In this document: in pieces, positions 1 to 8,643 of the stretch
Layout of the letters: every line of letters starts with the position of its first letter
Numbering within the stretch: the stretch's first letter is position 1
Assembly: GCF_947492645.1 (NCBI RefSeq)
Contig: NZ_CANLMZ010000006.1
Location: forward strand, 248,001-312,000
From: an uncultured Pontibacter sp.
Lineage (GTDB): Bacteria > Bacteroidota > Bacteroidia > Cytophagales > Hymenobacteraceae
Direction of reading: 5' to 3'
Length of the DNA: 64,000 nt
Translations under genes and position numbers: made by a program
Notes under the pieces: model-generated
What the model saw: only the letters and a program-made list of their open reading frames with translations
What the model was told of the DNA's origin: nothing
Database searches by the model: none

Positions 1-293
1 TGAACGTAGCAGCCCAGATGAAGGATTACGTAACGCCAGGTGAGGTGGAAGACCCATCGGAGGTGCTACCAGGTACTGGCAGGCTGATGCGAAAAGGTAC
101 TACCAAAGTAGCTGTTTACTGCGATGCTGAGGGCGTGCGGCACGAGTGTTCGGCAGTTTGTACGCACCTGGGCTGCATCGTAAGCTGGAACAACGTAGAA
201 AACTCCTGGGATTGCCCCTGCCACGGCTCCCGCTTCGACCCTTATGGCAGGGTGGTAACAGGCCCCGCAACCAAAAACCTGGAAAAGCTATAG
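1..293 (+). CDS. Rieske [2Fe-2S] C-terminal domain of an oxidoreductase (5' partial)
   Basis: The frame is open to the left edge (codons for N-V-A-A-Q precede the first ATG at 18), so this is the C-terminal end of a longer protein. It carries a complete Rieske cluster-binding signature: CTHLGC, then about 15 residues later CPCHGS, giving the two Cys and two His ligands of a [2Fe-2S] cluster. The phrase [20 protein letters not shown] followed by a C-terminal [12 protein letters not shown] resembles the Rieske tail of FAD-dependent (DadA/glycine oxidase-like) oxidoreductases of about 500 residues. The FAD part is outside the window, so that family assignment is inference. A strong hairpin terminator follows the stop. 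Confidence 0.8.
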   Translation, partial: NVAAQMKDYVTPGEVEDPSEVLPGTGRLMRKGTTKVAVYCDAEGVRHECSAVCTHLGCIVSWNNVENSWDCPCHGSRFDPYGRVVTGPATKNLEKL

Positions 294-320
294 CGTGCTT
301 TTAAGTATAAACAAGTAATA

Positions 321-366
321 CGCAGCAAAGCCCGGCATATTTTAAAGTATACCGGGCTTTGCTGCG
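321..366. terminator. Bidirectional hairpin between convergent genes
   Basis: A perfect 15-bp inverted repeat, CGCAGCAAAGCCCGG (321-335) and its complement (352-366), has a 16-nt loop containing an AAGTATA word. It lies between the stop of the Rieske gene (+) and the stop of the DUF922 gene (-), as expected of a shared terminator. A strong poly-T run is absent. Confidence 0.75.
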
Positions 367-374
367 TAAGGAGG

Positions 375-962
375 CTATTTATATGCTTCTAATTTAGCTA
401 AGCGATGGTTTATGTTTTCGGCCCAGGCGGCTTCTTCTGCTTTGTTCAGGCCGTGGCTACAGGATTTATCAAAAAGATCCTGCTCAGCTTTCCAGGCTTT
501 AAAAGCATCGTTAACTGTTGTACTTAGGTTCCCTTTAAGATTGCTGCAACTACTGCCAAGCTCTTTCAGCTTCTTGCGAAGCTGCCTTGCATGCACTTCT
601 GTAAGGTCAAAGTGCAATTGCTCGTGCCCTAGAAGCGAGGCAGACTTTTTGTTTTTAGACCAGGACTGCTCAGGTAAAAACACGCATTTAACGTCGTAAG
701 TAAAGCTATTGCTGCTGCACTTCGCATCTACGGCAAGGTTGGCCGCTGTTAAAGCATGGTGTGGATTTTCAGATTCAGGGGCACCCTTAAAATCATCCCA
801 GGTAAGCCTGCGGGAGTCTGACCAGGTTAATTTTTCGGTACTTTTGGTTTCTGCTGTTTTTCCGGGCGTATTTTTTGGCGGGGGCACAGCAATACCGGTT
901 GTCGTTAGGGCAGGCGATAGAATGCCTGCCCATAACGACAAGATTAATGTGGCAATAAACAT
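375..962 (-). CDS. Secreted DUF922-like putative Zn-dependent protease
   Basis: A 195-residue protein with an N-terminal hydrophobic signal segment (about residues 1-25). The stretch RRLTWDDFKG near residue 55 and GHEQLHFDLTEVHARQL near residue 112 match the pattern of the DUF922 family, whose HExxHF-like motif (here HEQLHF) is the reason the family is predicted to be secreted zinc-dependent proteases. Four Cys residues (CSSN, VKCVF, SSCSN, KSCSH) could form disulfides, consistent with an exported protein. No substrate can be inferred. It lies 69 bp downstream of the MATE exporter gene on the same strand and may be cotranscribed with it. Confidence 0.7.
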   Translation of the reverse strand: MFIATLILSLWAGILSPALTTTGIAVPPPKNTPGKTAETKSTEKLTWSDSRRLTWDDFKGAPESENPHHALTAANLAVDAKCSSNSFTYDVKCVFLPEQSWSKNKKSASLLGHEQLHFDLTEVHARQLRKKLKELGSSCSNLKGNLSTTVNDAFKAWKAEQDLFDKSCSHGLNKAEEAAWAENINHRLAKLEAYK

Positions 963-1031
963 GTTAACTTCGGCTAAAAAGTTGAATCTCTTATATTTGC
1001 CGAACGCGACACATAAACTTTTAGTGCCAAG

Positions 1032-2381
1032 TTATAGTACAATTTTTCGGTAGCGATTGCTAAGTGCCTTAAAACGAACGAATAACAAAATTGCGGCCAC
1101 CGATAAACCTACCAGTAAGCCCATCCAGACACCGTTAACGCCAAAGCCTAATTTAAAGCAAAGCAGGTACCCGACTGGCAAACCAATTACCCAGTAGGCC
1201 ACCAACGAAATAAGGCTTGGAATGCGCACGTCTTCCAGGCCGCGCAACGCACCAAGGCCAACCACCTGCACGCCGTCTGATATCTGAAACAGCGCCGCAA
1301 TAATGAGCAGCGTTGACGCCAGCTGAATCACTTCCGGGTCGTTAATATAAAGCATCGGAATAAAGTCTTTGGCGGCCACCATGAGCAAGCCACTAGCCAT
1401 CATAAAAAGGGCACCCATGGCAAAACTGCTTAAGCCGGCCACGCGCATGCCTCTAAAGTTGCCCATGCCTTTCTGGTTGCCTACCCGTATCGTAGCCGCT
1501 GCCGCAATGCCGCTTGCCATCATATACGTTACAGAGGCCACATTAATGGCTATCTGGTGTGCTGCCAGTTGTTTGGCGCCCAGCCAGCCAATCATGATAG
1601 CCGAAAAGCTGAAAGCCCCCATTTCAAAAATCATTTGCCCTGAGATTGGTAGCCCTAGTTTAAAGATGCGGTACACATGCAAAAACGAAAAGTGGCGCAG
1701 GCGCAGAAAATGACGGAAAATCTCGAAACGCTTCGCAAACAGCACGTAGCCTGCCATCATCAAAGCCATTACTACCCTCGAAATTAAAGTAGCCCAGCCA
1801 GCACCTACCAGGCCCATCGGCTCAAAACCAAACTTACCGTAAATCAGGATATAGTTAAGTATAATGTTTAGCGTGTTTGCTACCAGCGTAATATACATGG
1901 CCTGCTTCGTAAGCGAAAGCCCTTCGGCAAACTGCCTGAATGCCTGGAACACCATTAACGGAACCATAGACAGGAAGAGGATATTGAGGTACGGAATAGC
2001 CAATTTTACCACCTCTTCAGGTTGGTTTAAGTAGGAGATGTAAGGTGACAGAAAATAGCCGGCTATGAACAGAAGTACACCAAGCAACACGTTTGATACC
2101 AATCCATTAAGCAGGAGTAGGGAGATGCGGGTATAGTTTTTTCGGCCATCAGCGGCGGCAATAAGCGGAGTCAGGCTAAAGGATACGCCCATGCCAAACA
2201 CCATGGTGATCATGAAGATGCTGTTGCCCAGCGATGCCGCTGCAAGAGGTAGCGTACCAATGCGGCCCACCATCAGGCTATCGAACACGCTAACCATAAT
2301 GTGCCCTAACTGGCTAAGTACTACCGGGTAAGCAAGTGTGAAGTTTTTGGAAAAGTGTTCTTTATATTCAGCGGTATTCAT
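1032..2381 (-). CDS. MATE family efflux transporter
   Basis: A 449-residue integral membrane protein with about twelve hydrophobic segments. The N-terminal phrase LAYPVVLSQLGHIMVSVFDS with MVGRIGTLPLAAASLGNSIF is typical of the NorM/MATE branch, as is the internally repeated second half starting near residue 230 (LPISGQMIFEMGAFSFSAIM, GAKQLAAHQIAINVAS). MATE proteins export cationic drugs or metabolites in exchange for Na+ or H+ across the inner membrane. Length is normal for the family (about 450). The substrate is unknown. Upstream (2382-2508) is the end of the ergothioneine-associated aminotransferase gene, also on the minus strand. Confidence 0.9.
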   Translation of the reverse strand: MNTAEYKEHFSKNFTLAYPVVLSQLGHIMVSVFDSLMVGRIGTLPLAAASLGNSIFMITMVFGMGVSFSLTPLIAAADGRKNYTRISLLLLNGLVSNVLLGVLLFIAGYFLSPYISYLNQPEEVVKLAIPYLNILFLSMVPLMVFQAFRQFAEGLSLTKQAMYITLVANTLNIILNYILIYGKFGFEPMGLVGAGWATLISRVVMALMMAGYVLFAKRFEIFRHFLRLRHFSFLHVYRIFKLGLPISGQMIFEMGAFSFSAIMIGWLGAKQLAAHQIAINVASVTYMMASGIAAAATIRVGNQKGMGNFRGMRVAGLSSFAMGALFMMASGLLMVAAKDFIPMLYINDPEVIQLASTLLIIAALFQISDGVQVVGLGALRGLEDVRIPSLISLVAYWVIGLPVGYLLCFKLGFGVNGVWMGLLVGLSVAAILLFVRFKALSNRYRKIVL

Positions 2382-2508
2382 GAGTTAACCTAAATGAGCC
2401 GCAAAATTAACTTTTTTATTTGGATAGGCTGGTGCTATCCGGGATAGAATGGTGTGTGGCAGTAATTGGAGTATGTATTTGCAGGCACACGCTAAGGCTA
2501 CCATAGCA

Positions 2509-3636
2509 TCATACGCTTCTGTTTAGGCTTAATGATACCAAGGCATCATTAAGCCTTTCCATGGCCTCCTGCAGTTTGTTTTTCTCCACGGCAAAAGATA
2601 AGCGTGCATGTCCGGGTGCACCAAAGTTTTCGCCGGGGGCTATACTTAGCTTATAGTTTTCCTGGAGGTAATTTGCCAAGTCCATACTTGACTGCAGGAG
2701 TTTTCCCTGGGGTGTTTTCTTTTGCAGGCAGGCACTAAAATCAGGGAAGAAGTAATAAGCACCATCTGGTAGATGGTAGCTTACACCAGCCATACTATCC
2801 AGCGCATCAGCCATTAGGTGCCGGTTCTCTGAGAGGACGGGCAACATCTGTTTAAGTGCATTATCGCTTTGTTCCAGGGTTGCCTGCGCTGCCTCCTGTA
2901 AAAATACACTTACACCGGAGAAGGTACTTGCCTGGAAATCGATGCATTTATTTACCAGCTCTTGCGGACCAAGAATATAGCCAATTCGCCAACCCGACAT
3001 GGCAAAATTCTTAGAGAAGCCGTTAACTAGGATCGTGTTTTCTTTTTTTGCCCCCATGCAGGATAGGAGAGAAGTATAAGGCTGGCTGTAAGTAATATGG
3101 TCGTAAATCTCATCAGAAATAATGTAAAGGTTCGGAAACTGTTTTGTTACCTGTAGCAGCGCTTCCAGTTCTTCTTTTGTGTAGATGCGCCCTGTTGGGT
3201 TACCTGGGTTCGTTAATAAAAGTATACGGCTATTTTCGTTAAGCGCCTGCCGCAGCATATCCGGAGTAAGCGTGTAACCTTCTTCCTGTTTGGTTGGCAG
3301 CGGCACAAGCGTACCGCAACTATACTTCATCAACTCATGGAAACCAAACCAGGCAGGGGTAGGCACCACTACTTCATCGCCCTGCCGCAACAGCACCGTG
3401 AAAAGGTTAAAAAGTGCCTGTTTGCTTCCGGGAGTGATCATTACCTGCTCCGGCTCCACATCTTGTCCCATGCTTTTATACTTTTGGCTTACAGCCTGGC
3501 GCAAACCAGGTGTTCCTTCAGTTGGCCCGTAGGAGGTGTGGCCGGCCTGCAAAGCCGCTATAGCCGCTGCTGTAGCCATAGCAGGGCTTGCAAAGTAACT
3601 GGCACCGGAAGCAAGGGAGATCAAATCCATAGACAA
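2509..3636 (-). CDS. PLP-dependent class I/II aminotransferase-fold enzyme, candidate ergothioneine C-S lyase
   Basis: A 375-residue fold-type I PLP enzyme. Visible motifs are NPGNPTGRIYTKEEL (substrate/PLP pocket), SDEIYDHITY (Asp and Tyr that hold PLP), and NGFSKNFAMSGWRIGY with the Schiff-base lysine in SKNF. The C-terminal ARLSFA supplies the usual substrate-carboxylate Arg. By sequence it reads as an aspartate/aromatic aminotransferase-like protein. It follows egtD with a gap of 54 bp in the order egtB-egtD-this gene, the place where mycobacterial clusters carry EgtE, a PLP C-S lyase that converts hercynylcysteine sulfoxide to ergothioneine. A role as EgtE substitute is inference from context. 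An ordinary transaminase is the main alternative. Confidence 0.85.
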   Translation of the reverse strand: MSMDLISLASGASYFASPAMATAAAIAALQAGHTSYGPTEGTPGLRQAVSQKYKSMGQDVEPEQVMITPGSKQALFNLFTVLLRQGDEVVVPTPAWFGFHELMKYSCGTLVPLPTKQEEGYTLTPDMLRQALNENSRILLLTNPGNPTGRIYTKEELEALLQVTKQFPNLYIISDEIYDHITYSQPYTSLLSCMGAKKENTILVNGFSKNFAMSGWRIGYILGPQELVNKCIDFQASTFSGVSVFLQEAAQATLEQSDNALKQMLPVLSENRHLMADALDSMAGVSYHLPDGAYYFFPDFSACLQKKTPQGKLLQSSMDLANYLQENYKLSIAPGENFGAPGHARLSFAVEKNKLQEAMERLNDALVSLSLNRSV

Positions 3637-3690
3637 GTATAAAAGTTGGAAAGGTGGAGTTGTAGCTGCAAGTATAAAAAGCTTTGTTTG

Positions 3691-4698
3691 CTAAGCTACA
3701 TAGAAAAGCACATCAGCAAAACCTTTGCTTTTGTCAAAGTATACTTTTTCTGTACCAAAGCCGCATAAGCCACCAAGCTCTTCAATTTCCTGCACAGCGT
3801 ATTTATGCGAGTTTTCGGTATGTATGGCCTCCCAGGCTGCGAAATGGTATGTTTTGCCTGTAGCGCCTATGTATACTTGCTGCTCTTTTAAGCTGATAAG
3901 AAAGCTGCGCATTACACCCTCTAAAGGATTGTACATGGCGTAGTGGCGAAACTGATCAAGTATAAATTCGCCGCCGAGCTCGCGGTTTATACGCCTGAGC
4001 AGGTTTAGGTTAAACTCAGCCGTTACACCAGCTGCATCGTTGTAGGCTGGCAATATAACATCCGGGTTTTTCTTTAAATCAACGCCTACCAAAAGCCTGT
4101 CGCCGTGGCTAAGGTAGCCGCGAACGCTTTTAAGGAATTCAATGCTATCCTGCTTTTCGAAGTTTCCGATATTGGACCCCAGGAACAGCACCACCTTACG
4201 CTCTGATTTATGCTTTTGCAGCCATTGCAACGCTTTAAAATATTCGCCCACCACGGCCTGCACATTTACTTCGGGTAATTCGGTTTGCAGGCTTTGGGTA
4301 AGCTGCTGCATGGCATCGCCAGATATATCTACCGGCACATAATCAAAGTCTGCCTGCTGGCGGGCCAGTTGGCGCAGCAAGATTTTAGTTTTTAAGGCAT
4401 CGCCTGCACCCAGGTCTATCAGGTGAAAAAAGCCCTCACCGGCAAAGCGGCTGCAAATGGCATCTTTGTTTGTGGTAAACACCTCATGCTCGGCGCGGGT
4501 AAGGTAATACTCGGGCAGGTTCATGATTTGCTGAAAAAGCTGGCTGCCCTTGCCATCGTAAAAGTAGCGCGAGGGTAAATCTTTTTGCTTCAGGCTTAAG
4601 CCTGCTGCCACATCTTTTGCAAAAGCTGCTGTATCGTTTGTGCCGTCTTCCTTGCGGCTCAGGTCTATCATGGAGGTAAGGGTAGAGTTCAGGTTCAT
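3691..4698 (-). CDS. egtD: L-histidine N-alpha-methyltransferase EgtD
   Basis: From the ATG at 4698 the protein has 335 residues, normal for EgtD. It has the family N-terminus (FAKDVAAGLSLKQKDLPSRY, then FYDGKGSQLFQQI and LPEYYLTRAEHEV) and the SAM-binding fold IDLGAGDALKTKILLRQL, VPVDISGDAM and VLFLGSNIGNF. EgtD trimethylates histidine to hercynine, the first step of ergothioneine synthesis. The open frame extends upstream to 5121 but that part is out-of-frame shadow of egtB. Another ATG at 4728 would overlap egtB, whereas 4698 lies 4 nt past the egtB stop. This tight spacing argues for one operon with egtB. Confidence 0.93.
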   Translation of the reverse strand: MNLNSTLTSMIDLSRKEDGTNDTAAFAKDVAAGLSLKQKDLPSRYFYDGKGSQLFQQIMNLPEYYLTRAEHEVFTTNKDAICSRFAGEGFFHLIDLGAGDALKTKILLRQLARQQADFDYVPVDISGDAMQQLTQSLQTELPEVNVQAVVGEYFKALQWLQKHKSERKVVLFLGSNIGNFEKQDSIEFLKSVRGYLSHGDRLLVGVDLKKNPDVILPAYNDAAGVTAEFNLNLLRRINRELGGEFILDQFRHYAMYNPLEGVMRSFLISLKEQQVYIGATGKTYHFAAWEAIHTENSHKYAVQEIEELGGLCGFGTEKVYFDKSKGFADVLFYVA

Positions 4699-4702
4699 TG
4701 GG

Positions 4703-5971
4703 TTATTTTGAGGCCAGCCGTATGCCATTGTACTGCCAGCGTTTGTCAGGATGAAAAAAATTACGGTAAGTAGGGCGCATATGGCTTTCGGGTGTTGCGC
4801 AGGAGCCACCGCGCAGCACCATCTGGTTAAGCATAAACTTGCCGTTATACTCGCCAATGGCACCCGGCGCTTTCCTAAAGCCTGGGTAGGGGTGATAGGC
4901 GCTGTAAGTCCATTCCCAGGCATCGCCGTAAAGTTGCTGCACACCTGCTTTCTGCGGGGCTGCGGCAGTTGGCTCCAATACGTTGCTCTCCACGAAGTTG
5001 CCTTTAGCAGGAGGATAAACCTGTGCTGCTGCCTCCCACTCAAACTCTGTGAGCAGGCGTTTACCGGCCCAGTTGGCATAGGCATCGGCCTCGTAAAAAC
5101 TGAGGTGGGTAACGGGCTCATTCAAGTTTACTTTTTGCAGGCCATGCAGGGTAAAGCGGTGCCATTCTCCGTTTTGCTGCAACCAGTAAAGGGGCGCTTG
5201 CAGGTTGTCTTTTTTTACCAGCGCCAGTCCTTCATCCAACCAATGCCTGAAGTCCAGGTAACCGTTGTCCTGCATAAATTCCAGGTACTCGCCGTTAGTT
5301 ACCAGGCGGTTCATTATGGTAAAGTCATCAAGCAGTACCTCGTGCACGCCCAGCTCATTATCAAAACAGAAGTCGTTGCCCTGGTACCCGATCGTATAAA
5401 CGCCTCCGGGCACCTCTATAAAGTTTGCCTTAGTTGCAGTAGATGGCATACTGGCAGGTAGCGGCGTATAAGTGGGCACCAAGGGGTTTGTACTAAGTAT
5501 AAATTTAATGTCGGTTAAGAGCAGTTCCTGGTGTTGCTGCTCGTGTTGCAGGCCTAGCTGCAGTACAGGCATCAGCTCCGATAGTTTAGCCTCATCTATA
5601 CTTTGCAGAAGCTGCTGCATATGCTCGTCAATGTGCTGCCGGAAAGTATAGATATCGCGCAGCGGTGGTCGTGTAAGTGTGCCACGCTGATCGCGGAGCA
5701 CCCTGCTGCCCACGCTGTTGTAGTAAGAGTTGAACAGGTAGCCATACTTTGGATGAAACGCTTTATAACCCGGTAAGTGTGGCTTCAGGAGGAATTCTTC
5801 AAAAAACCAGCTGGTGTGTGCCATGTGCCACTTTGGAGGGCTTACATCTACCATTGGCTGTACAACAGTATCTTCCGGCTCTAAGGGCCTGCAAATTTTT
5901 TCCGTCTGAGCTCTTATCTGTGTGAATTGCTGTGCTATGTTTTGTGTGGCAGCGGCTAAGGCTATACTCAT
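4703..5971 (-). CDS. egtB: Ergothioneine biosynthesis sulfoxide synthase EgtB
   Basis: A 422-residue protein with the two-domain EgtB architecture. The N-terminal DinB-like domain carries the iron-ligand histidines HMAHTSWFFEEFLL (near residue 50) and LQHEQQHQELLLTD (near residue 140). The C-terminal formylglycine-generating-enzyme-like domain contains VPGGVYTIGY, NWAGKRLLTEFEWEAAA, GDAWEWTYSAYHPYPGF and VLRGGSCATP. EgtB is a non-haem iron enzyme that joins hercynine to a thiol (gamma-Glu-Cys or Cys) and oxidises it to a sulfoxide. No egtA or egtC homologue is next to it. This fits the family branch that uses cysteine directly, but that cannot be decided here. It heads an apparent operon with egtD and the aminotransferase. 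Confidence 0.93.
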   Translation of the reverse strand: MSIALAAATQNIAQQFTQIRAQTEKICRPLEPEDTVVQPMVDVSPPKWHMAHTSWFFEEFLLKPHLPGYKAFHPKYGYLFNSYYNSVGSRVLRDQRGTLTRPPLRDIYTFRQHIDEHMQQLLQSIDEAKLSELMPVLQLGLQHEQQHQELLLTDIKFILSTNPLVPTYTPLPASMPSTATKANFIEVPGGVYTIGYQGNDFCFDNELGVHEVLLDDFTIMNRLVTNGEYLEFMQDNGYLDFRHWLDEGLALVKKDNLQAPLYWLQQNGEWHRFTLHGLQKVNLNEPVTHLSFYEADAYANWAGKRLLTEFEWEAAAQVYPPAKGNFVESNVLEPTAAAPQKAGVQQLYGDAWEWTYSAYHPYPGFRKAPGAIGEYNGKFMLNQMVLRGGSCATPESHMRPTYRNFFHPDKRWQYNGIRLASK

Positions 5972-6215
5972 GGTGCTGTTGGTTTGGGTGCCGGAACTGT
6001 TACTGTATGCTTAAAAACAAGTGGGAGCGCTGTTAGTTTGAACGATAAAATAGCGCTGTACGGTGATAGGGCTATAGTATGTAAGCTGCTCTTTTAAATG
6101 CTGTACTCCCCGAACATGTACTTCACTCGCTAACGTATAGTTGTACGTAGTTCCTTATTTACGTCATTTTTGGCTTTATTGGTTTAACTTGCCACAGATT
6201 TGAAACCGTTATTCT

Positions 6216-7301
6216 ATGTCTTTAAAACTGCATTATACGCCCCATACGTTACAATTTAAGTTTGATGCCCGCACATCGCGCGGTGCCATCAAAACCCATA
6301 ACGTATACTACATCAGCGTTTTTGATACAGCCCAGCCCGAAGTCGTTGGCGTTGGAGAATGCGCTCCGCTGGAAGGTTTAAGCATAGACCACAAGCCAGC
6401 GCTGAAGGCAAAAATAAAGGAGGTAATACAGCTGATTAATGAGCAAAAGGTAAGCCTGCAGGCTGGTGCGCCTTTACCGGAAGCGCTTGAACTAGATGCT
6501 TGGCCCGCCTTATACTTTGCCCTGGAGACTGCCATGCTGGATTTAGAGAACGGTGGCAGGCGTATACTTTACAAAAACAGTTTTAGCAACGGAGAGGCCG
6601 GAATACCTATAAACGGTTTGGTCTGGATGGGGGACGAAGCGTTTATGCGCGAGCAGATAGCTAAGAAACTGAAAGAGGGCTATACTTGCCTGAAGCTGAA
6701 AATCGGTGGCCTGGACTTTGGGAAGGAACTGGAGATTTTGCAGAGCATCCGTGAACGCACCCCCGCTGACTGCCTGACCATACGCGTAGACGCAAACGGT
6801 GCCTTTTCTGTTGACGAAGCCTATAAAAAACTGGAACGCCTGGCAAAGTATGAGATACACTCCATAGAGCAACCCATCAGGCAGGGGCAGCCGGAGCAGA
6901 TGGCTGAGCTTTGTGCCTACTCGCCGGTGCCGGTGGCCCTGGACGAGGAACTGATTGGAGTTGCAGGAAAAGAGGCAAAAGAACAGCTGCTGGACCAAAT
7001 AAAACCGCAGTACATTATACTTAAACCCACGCTAGTTGGTGGTTTAGCCGCAAGTACCGACTGGATTAAGCTGGCCGAGGAACGAAGTATAGATTGGTGG
7101 ATGACATCGGCTTTGGAGTCGAATATAGGGTTGAATGCGATAAGCCAGTTTACAGCACAGCACGACATAACGCTACCGCAGGGCTTGGGCACCGGGCTGC
7201 TTTACCATAACAACTTGGCATCGCCGCTACAGATAAACAACGGCGAGCTGTGGTATGACCAGCAGCAGGATTGGGGTAAGTTCCCAGAAACACAAAGCTG
7301 A
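6216..7301 (+). CDS. menC: o-Succinylbenzoate synthase (enolase superfamily)
   Basis: A 361-residue protein of the muconate-lactonising subgroup of the enolase superfamily. The catalytic lysine motif is CLKLKIGGLDF (KxK). Metal ligands sit in IRVDANGAFS (Asp), SIEQPIRQGQ (Glu) and VALDEELIGV (Asp), and the second lysine is in YIILKPTLVGG. The N-terminus with GVGECAPLEG is typical of Bacteroidota MenC, which dehydrates SHCHC to o-succinylbenzoate for menaquinone synthesis. Dipeptide epimerases share these residues and are the main alternative. No other men gene is adjacent. It diverges from egtB across a 244-bp intergenic region in which no clear operator was recognised. Confidence 0.82.
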   Translation: MSLKLHYTPHTLQFKFDARTSRGAIKTHNVYYISVFDTAQPEVVGVGECAPLEGLSIDHKPALKAKIKEVIQLINEQKVSLQAGAPLPEALELDAWPALYFALETAMLDLENGGRRILYKNSFSNGEAGIPINGLVWMGDEAFMREQIAKKLKEGYTCLKLKIGGLDFGKELEILQSIRERTPADCLTIRVDANGAFSVDEAYKKLERLAKYEIHSIEQPIRQGQPEQMAELCAYSPVPVALDEELIGVAGKEAKEQLLDQIKPQYIILKPTLVGGLAASTDWIKLAEERSIDWWMTSALESNIGLNAISQFTAQHDITLPQGLGTGLLYHNNLASPLQINNGELWYDQQQDWGKFPETQS

Positions 7302-7509
7302 TTTACTTGTTTGCTTCGCCTTAATAAGTATACATTAAAGCAGTTCCGGATACTACAAGAAAGTATAGTTTAGCACTTTGGCATGAACCTGACATCGCCT
7401 ATTCGGAAAAGCAGCCTTCATACTAAATAAAGCAGCCTACACTTTTGTGTTAAACAGCTACTATACAGCACCACAAATGGCCGTAGACTGATTTTTGTTT
7501 CAGGGCTAT

Positions 7510-7971
7510 CTAAAAGGCTCTCTGGTTATTGTACATTGCTTTGTCTACGCTCATCAAACCGGCTCCGCCCACAACTAATGCCCAGGCCATGCCTATCACC
7601 AGCAAGTGATATTCATAGCCTTCGCCTGCTTGGTTGCCGCCCCAGTTCATAAAAAAGCCGTTGGATAAATGTGCGGTTAGGATAATGCCGGTAAATAGGC
7701 CGATTACGCAAAAGGCCCAGAAGCGCGTCCAGAAACCAACGATAAGGCAAATAGCCCCCACAAACTCAATTATTATTACCAGCCAGGCCATAAAGCCGGG
7801 TAAACCACTCATTTGCTCGAAGCCAGCTACAAAACCGGCAGGTCCGTTGCCTCCAAACCAACCCAGTAGTTTCTGAGCACCATGCGGCCATAGCACCAGC
7901 CCCAGCATCACCCGTATGATGGTCAGGCTCCAGGTGTCGGGGGTAGTTAACAATTTGTGTTTTAAGTTCAT
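7510..7971 (-). CDS. DoxX family membrane protein
   Basis: A 153-residue protein with four hydrophobic segments and the DoxX-family start: SLTIIRVMLGLVLWPHGAQK, then LLGWFGGNGPAGF. A second conserved block is IEFVGAICLIVGFWTRF. DoxX proteins are small inner-membrane proteins linked in various bacteria to thiosulfate oxidation or redox stress complexes, but the biochemical role of most members is unknown. Convergent with menC; the 208 bp between them hold AAGTATA words but no clear gene. A second, distinct DoxX protein is encoded at 21092-21523. Confidence 0.85.
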   Translation of the reverse strand: MNLKHKLLTTPDTWSLTIIRVMLGLVLWPHGAQKLLGWFGGNGPAGFVAGFEQMSGLPGFMAWLVIIIEFVGAICLIVGFWTRFWAFCVIGLFTGIILTAHLSNGFFMNWGGNQAGEGYEYHLLVIGMAWALVVGGAGLMSVDKAMYNNQRAF

Positions 7972-8058
7972 AGTTTCATTTTTACAGCTATAAGCTTCTA
8001 CGGATAACAGCCTGTATTCGATTGTTTATCGGTTATAGTTATGGGTGGTTGTAAAACA

Positions 8059-8094
8059 AAACAGGGAGCCGGATAAAATCCAGGCTCCCTGTTT
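8059..8094 (-). terminator. Hairpin terminator downstream of the RDD gene
   Basis: AAACAGGGAGCC (8059-8070) pairs perfectly with GGCTCCCTGTTT (8083-8094) over a 12-nt loop. It lies 24 bp beyond the stop of the RDD gene. Read on the minus strand it ends in a short T-rich stretch. Confidence 0.7.
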
Positions 8095-8117
8095 ACAACT
8101 CGGCTAAAAGTTGAACG

Positions 8118-8564
8118 TTATTTTCTTACTACTCTTGTCTTGGAAATGGTGTCGTGCCAGCCCGGCCCTGAACCCAGGAACGATAAGGGCTCGAAAGGTA
8201 TAAGACGACACAGCGTTCTTTTAAATGCATGCATTGTCGTTACCTCTTCGCCGTCCTCCGTAACCACTATACTGCCCGTAAACATTTTCCCGATTGTCTG
8301 GCCGAAAATGCTTTCCATCCCCCAAAAATAAACAAAAATGATAATGATGCCCAAAACAGTTTCGTTTATGGCCTCAAGTATAAACTGCATGCCTGTAAGG
8401 CCAAGTACAACACCTATTATCAGTGCGAGAGCATAAAAGGCTACAACATCGATCAGGTAATTGAGGAAACGCCTGGTTTTGCTTACTTCGTAAAGCGGCT
8501 CTGCTTCATCATCAAAAAGAAAAGGATCGTTTGTTTCGAAGTCCCTGGAATCGGTGTAACTCAT
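8118..8564 (-). CDS. RDD family membrane protein
   Basis: A 148-residue protein with an acidic N-terminal tail, then FLNYLIDVVAFYALALIIG carrying the conserved Asp of RDD proteins in the first membrane segment. The later GQTIGKMFTGSIVVTEDG and KRTLCRLIPFEPLSF contain the conserved Arg and Lys pattern. RDD proteins are small inner-membrane proteins; some act as Na+(Li+)/H+ antiporters, but most are uncharacterised. About three hydrophobic segments are visible. It stands alone, followed by a terminator. Confidence 0.82.
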   Translation of the reverse strand: MSYTDSRDFETNDPFLFDDEAEPLYEVSKTRRFLNYLIDVVAFYALALIIGVVLGLTGMQFILEAINETVLGIIIIFVYFWGMESIFGQTIGKMFTGSIVVTEDGEEVTTMHAFKRTLCRLIPFEPLSFLGSGPGWHDTISKTRVVRK

Positions 8565-8643
8565 TGATGCAGTAAGGGTAATTTTAAGCTGTTTATTTAA
8601 ATTTCAACTCAAATATAGCAAAGCATTCAGAAAGCCCCAGTTA

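Noticed and set aside
4699..5121. Upstream extension of the egtD frame
   Set aside because: This part is the out-of-frame shadow of egtB; EgtD homology and length fit the ATG at 4698.
4751..5461. 236-codon plus-strand frame opposite egtB
   Set aside because: It lies entirely antisense to egtB, which has full family motifs; the translation shows no domain.
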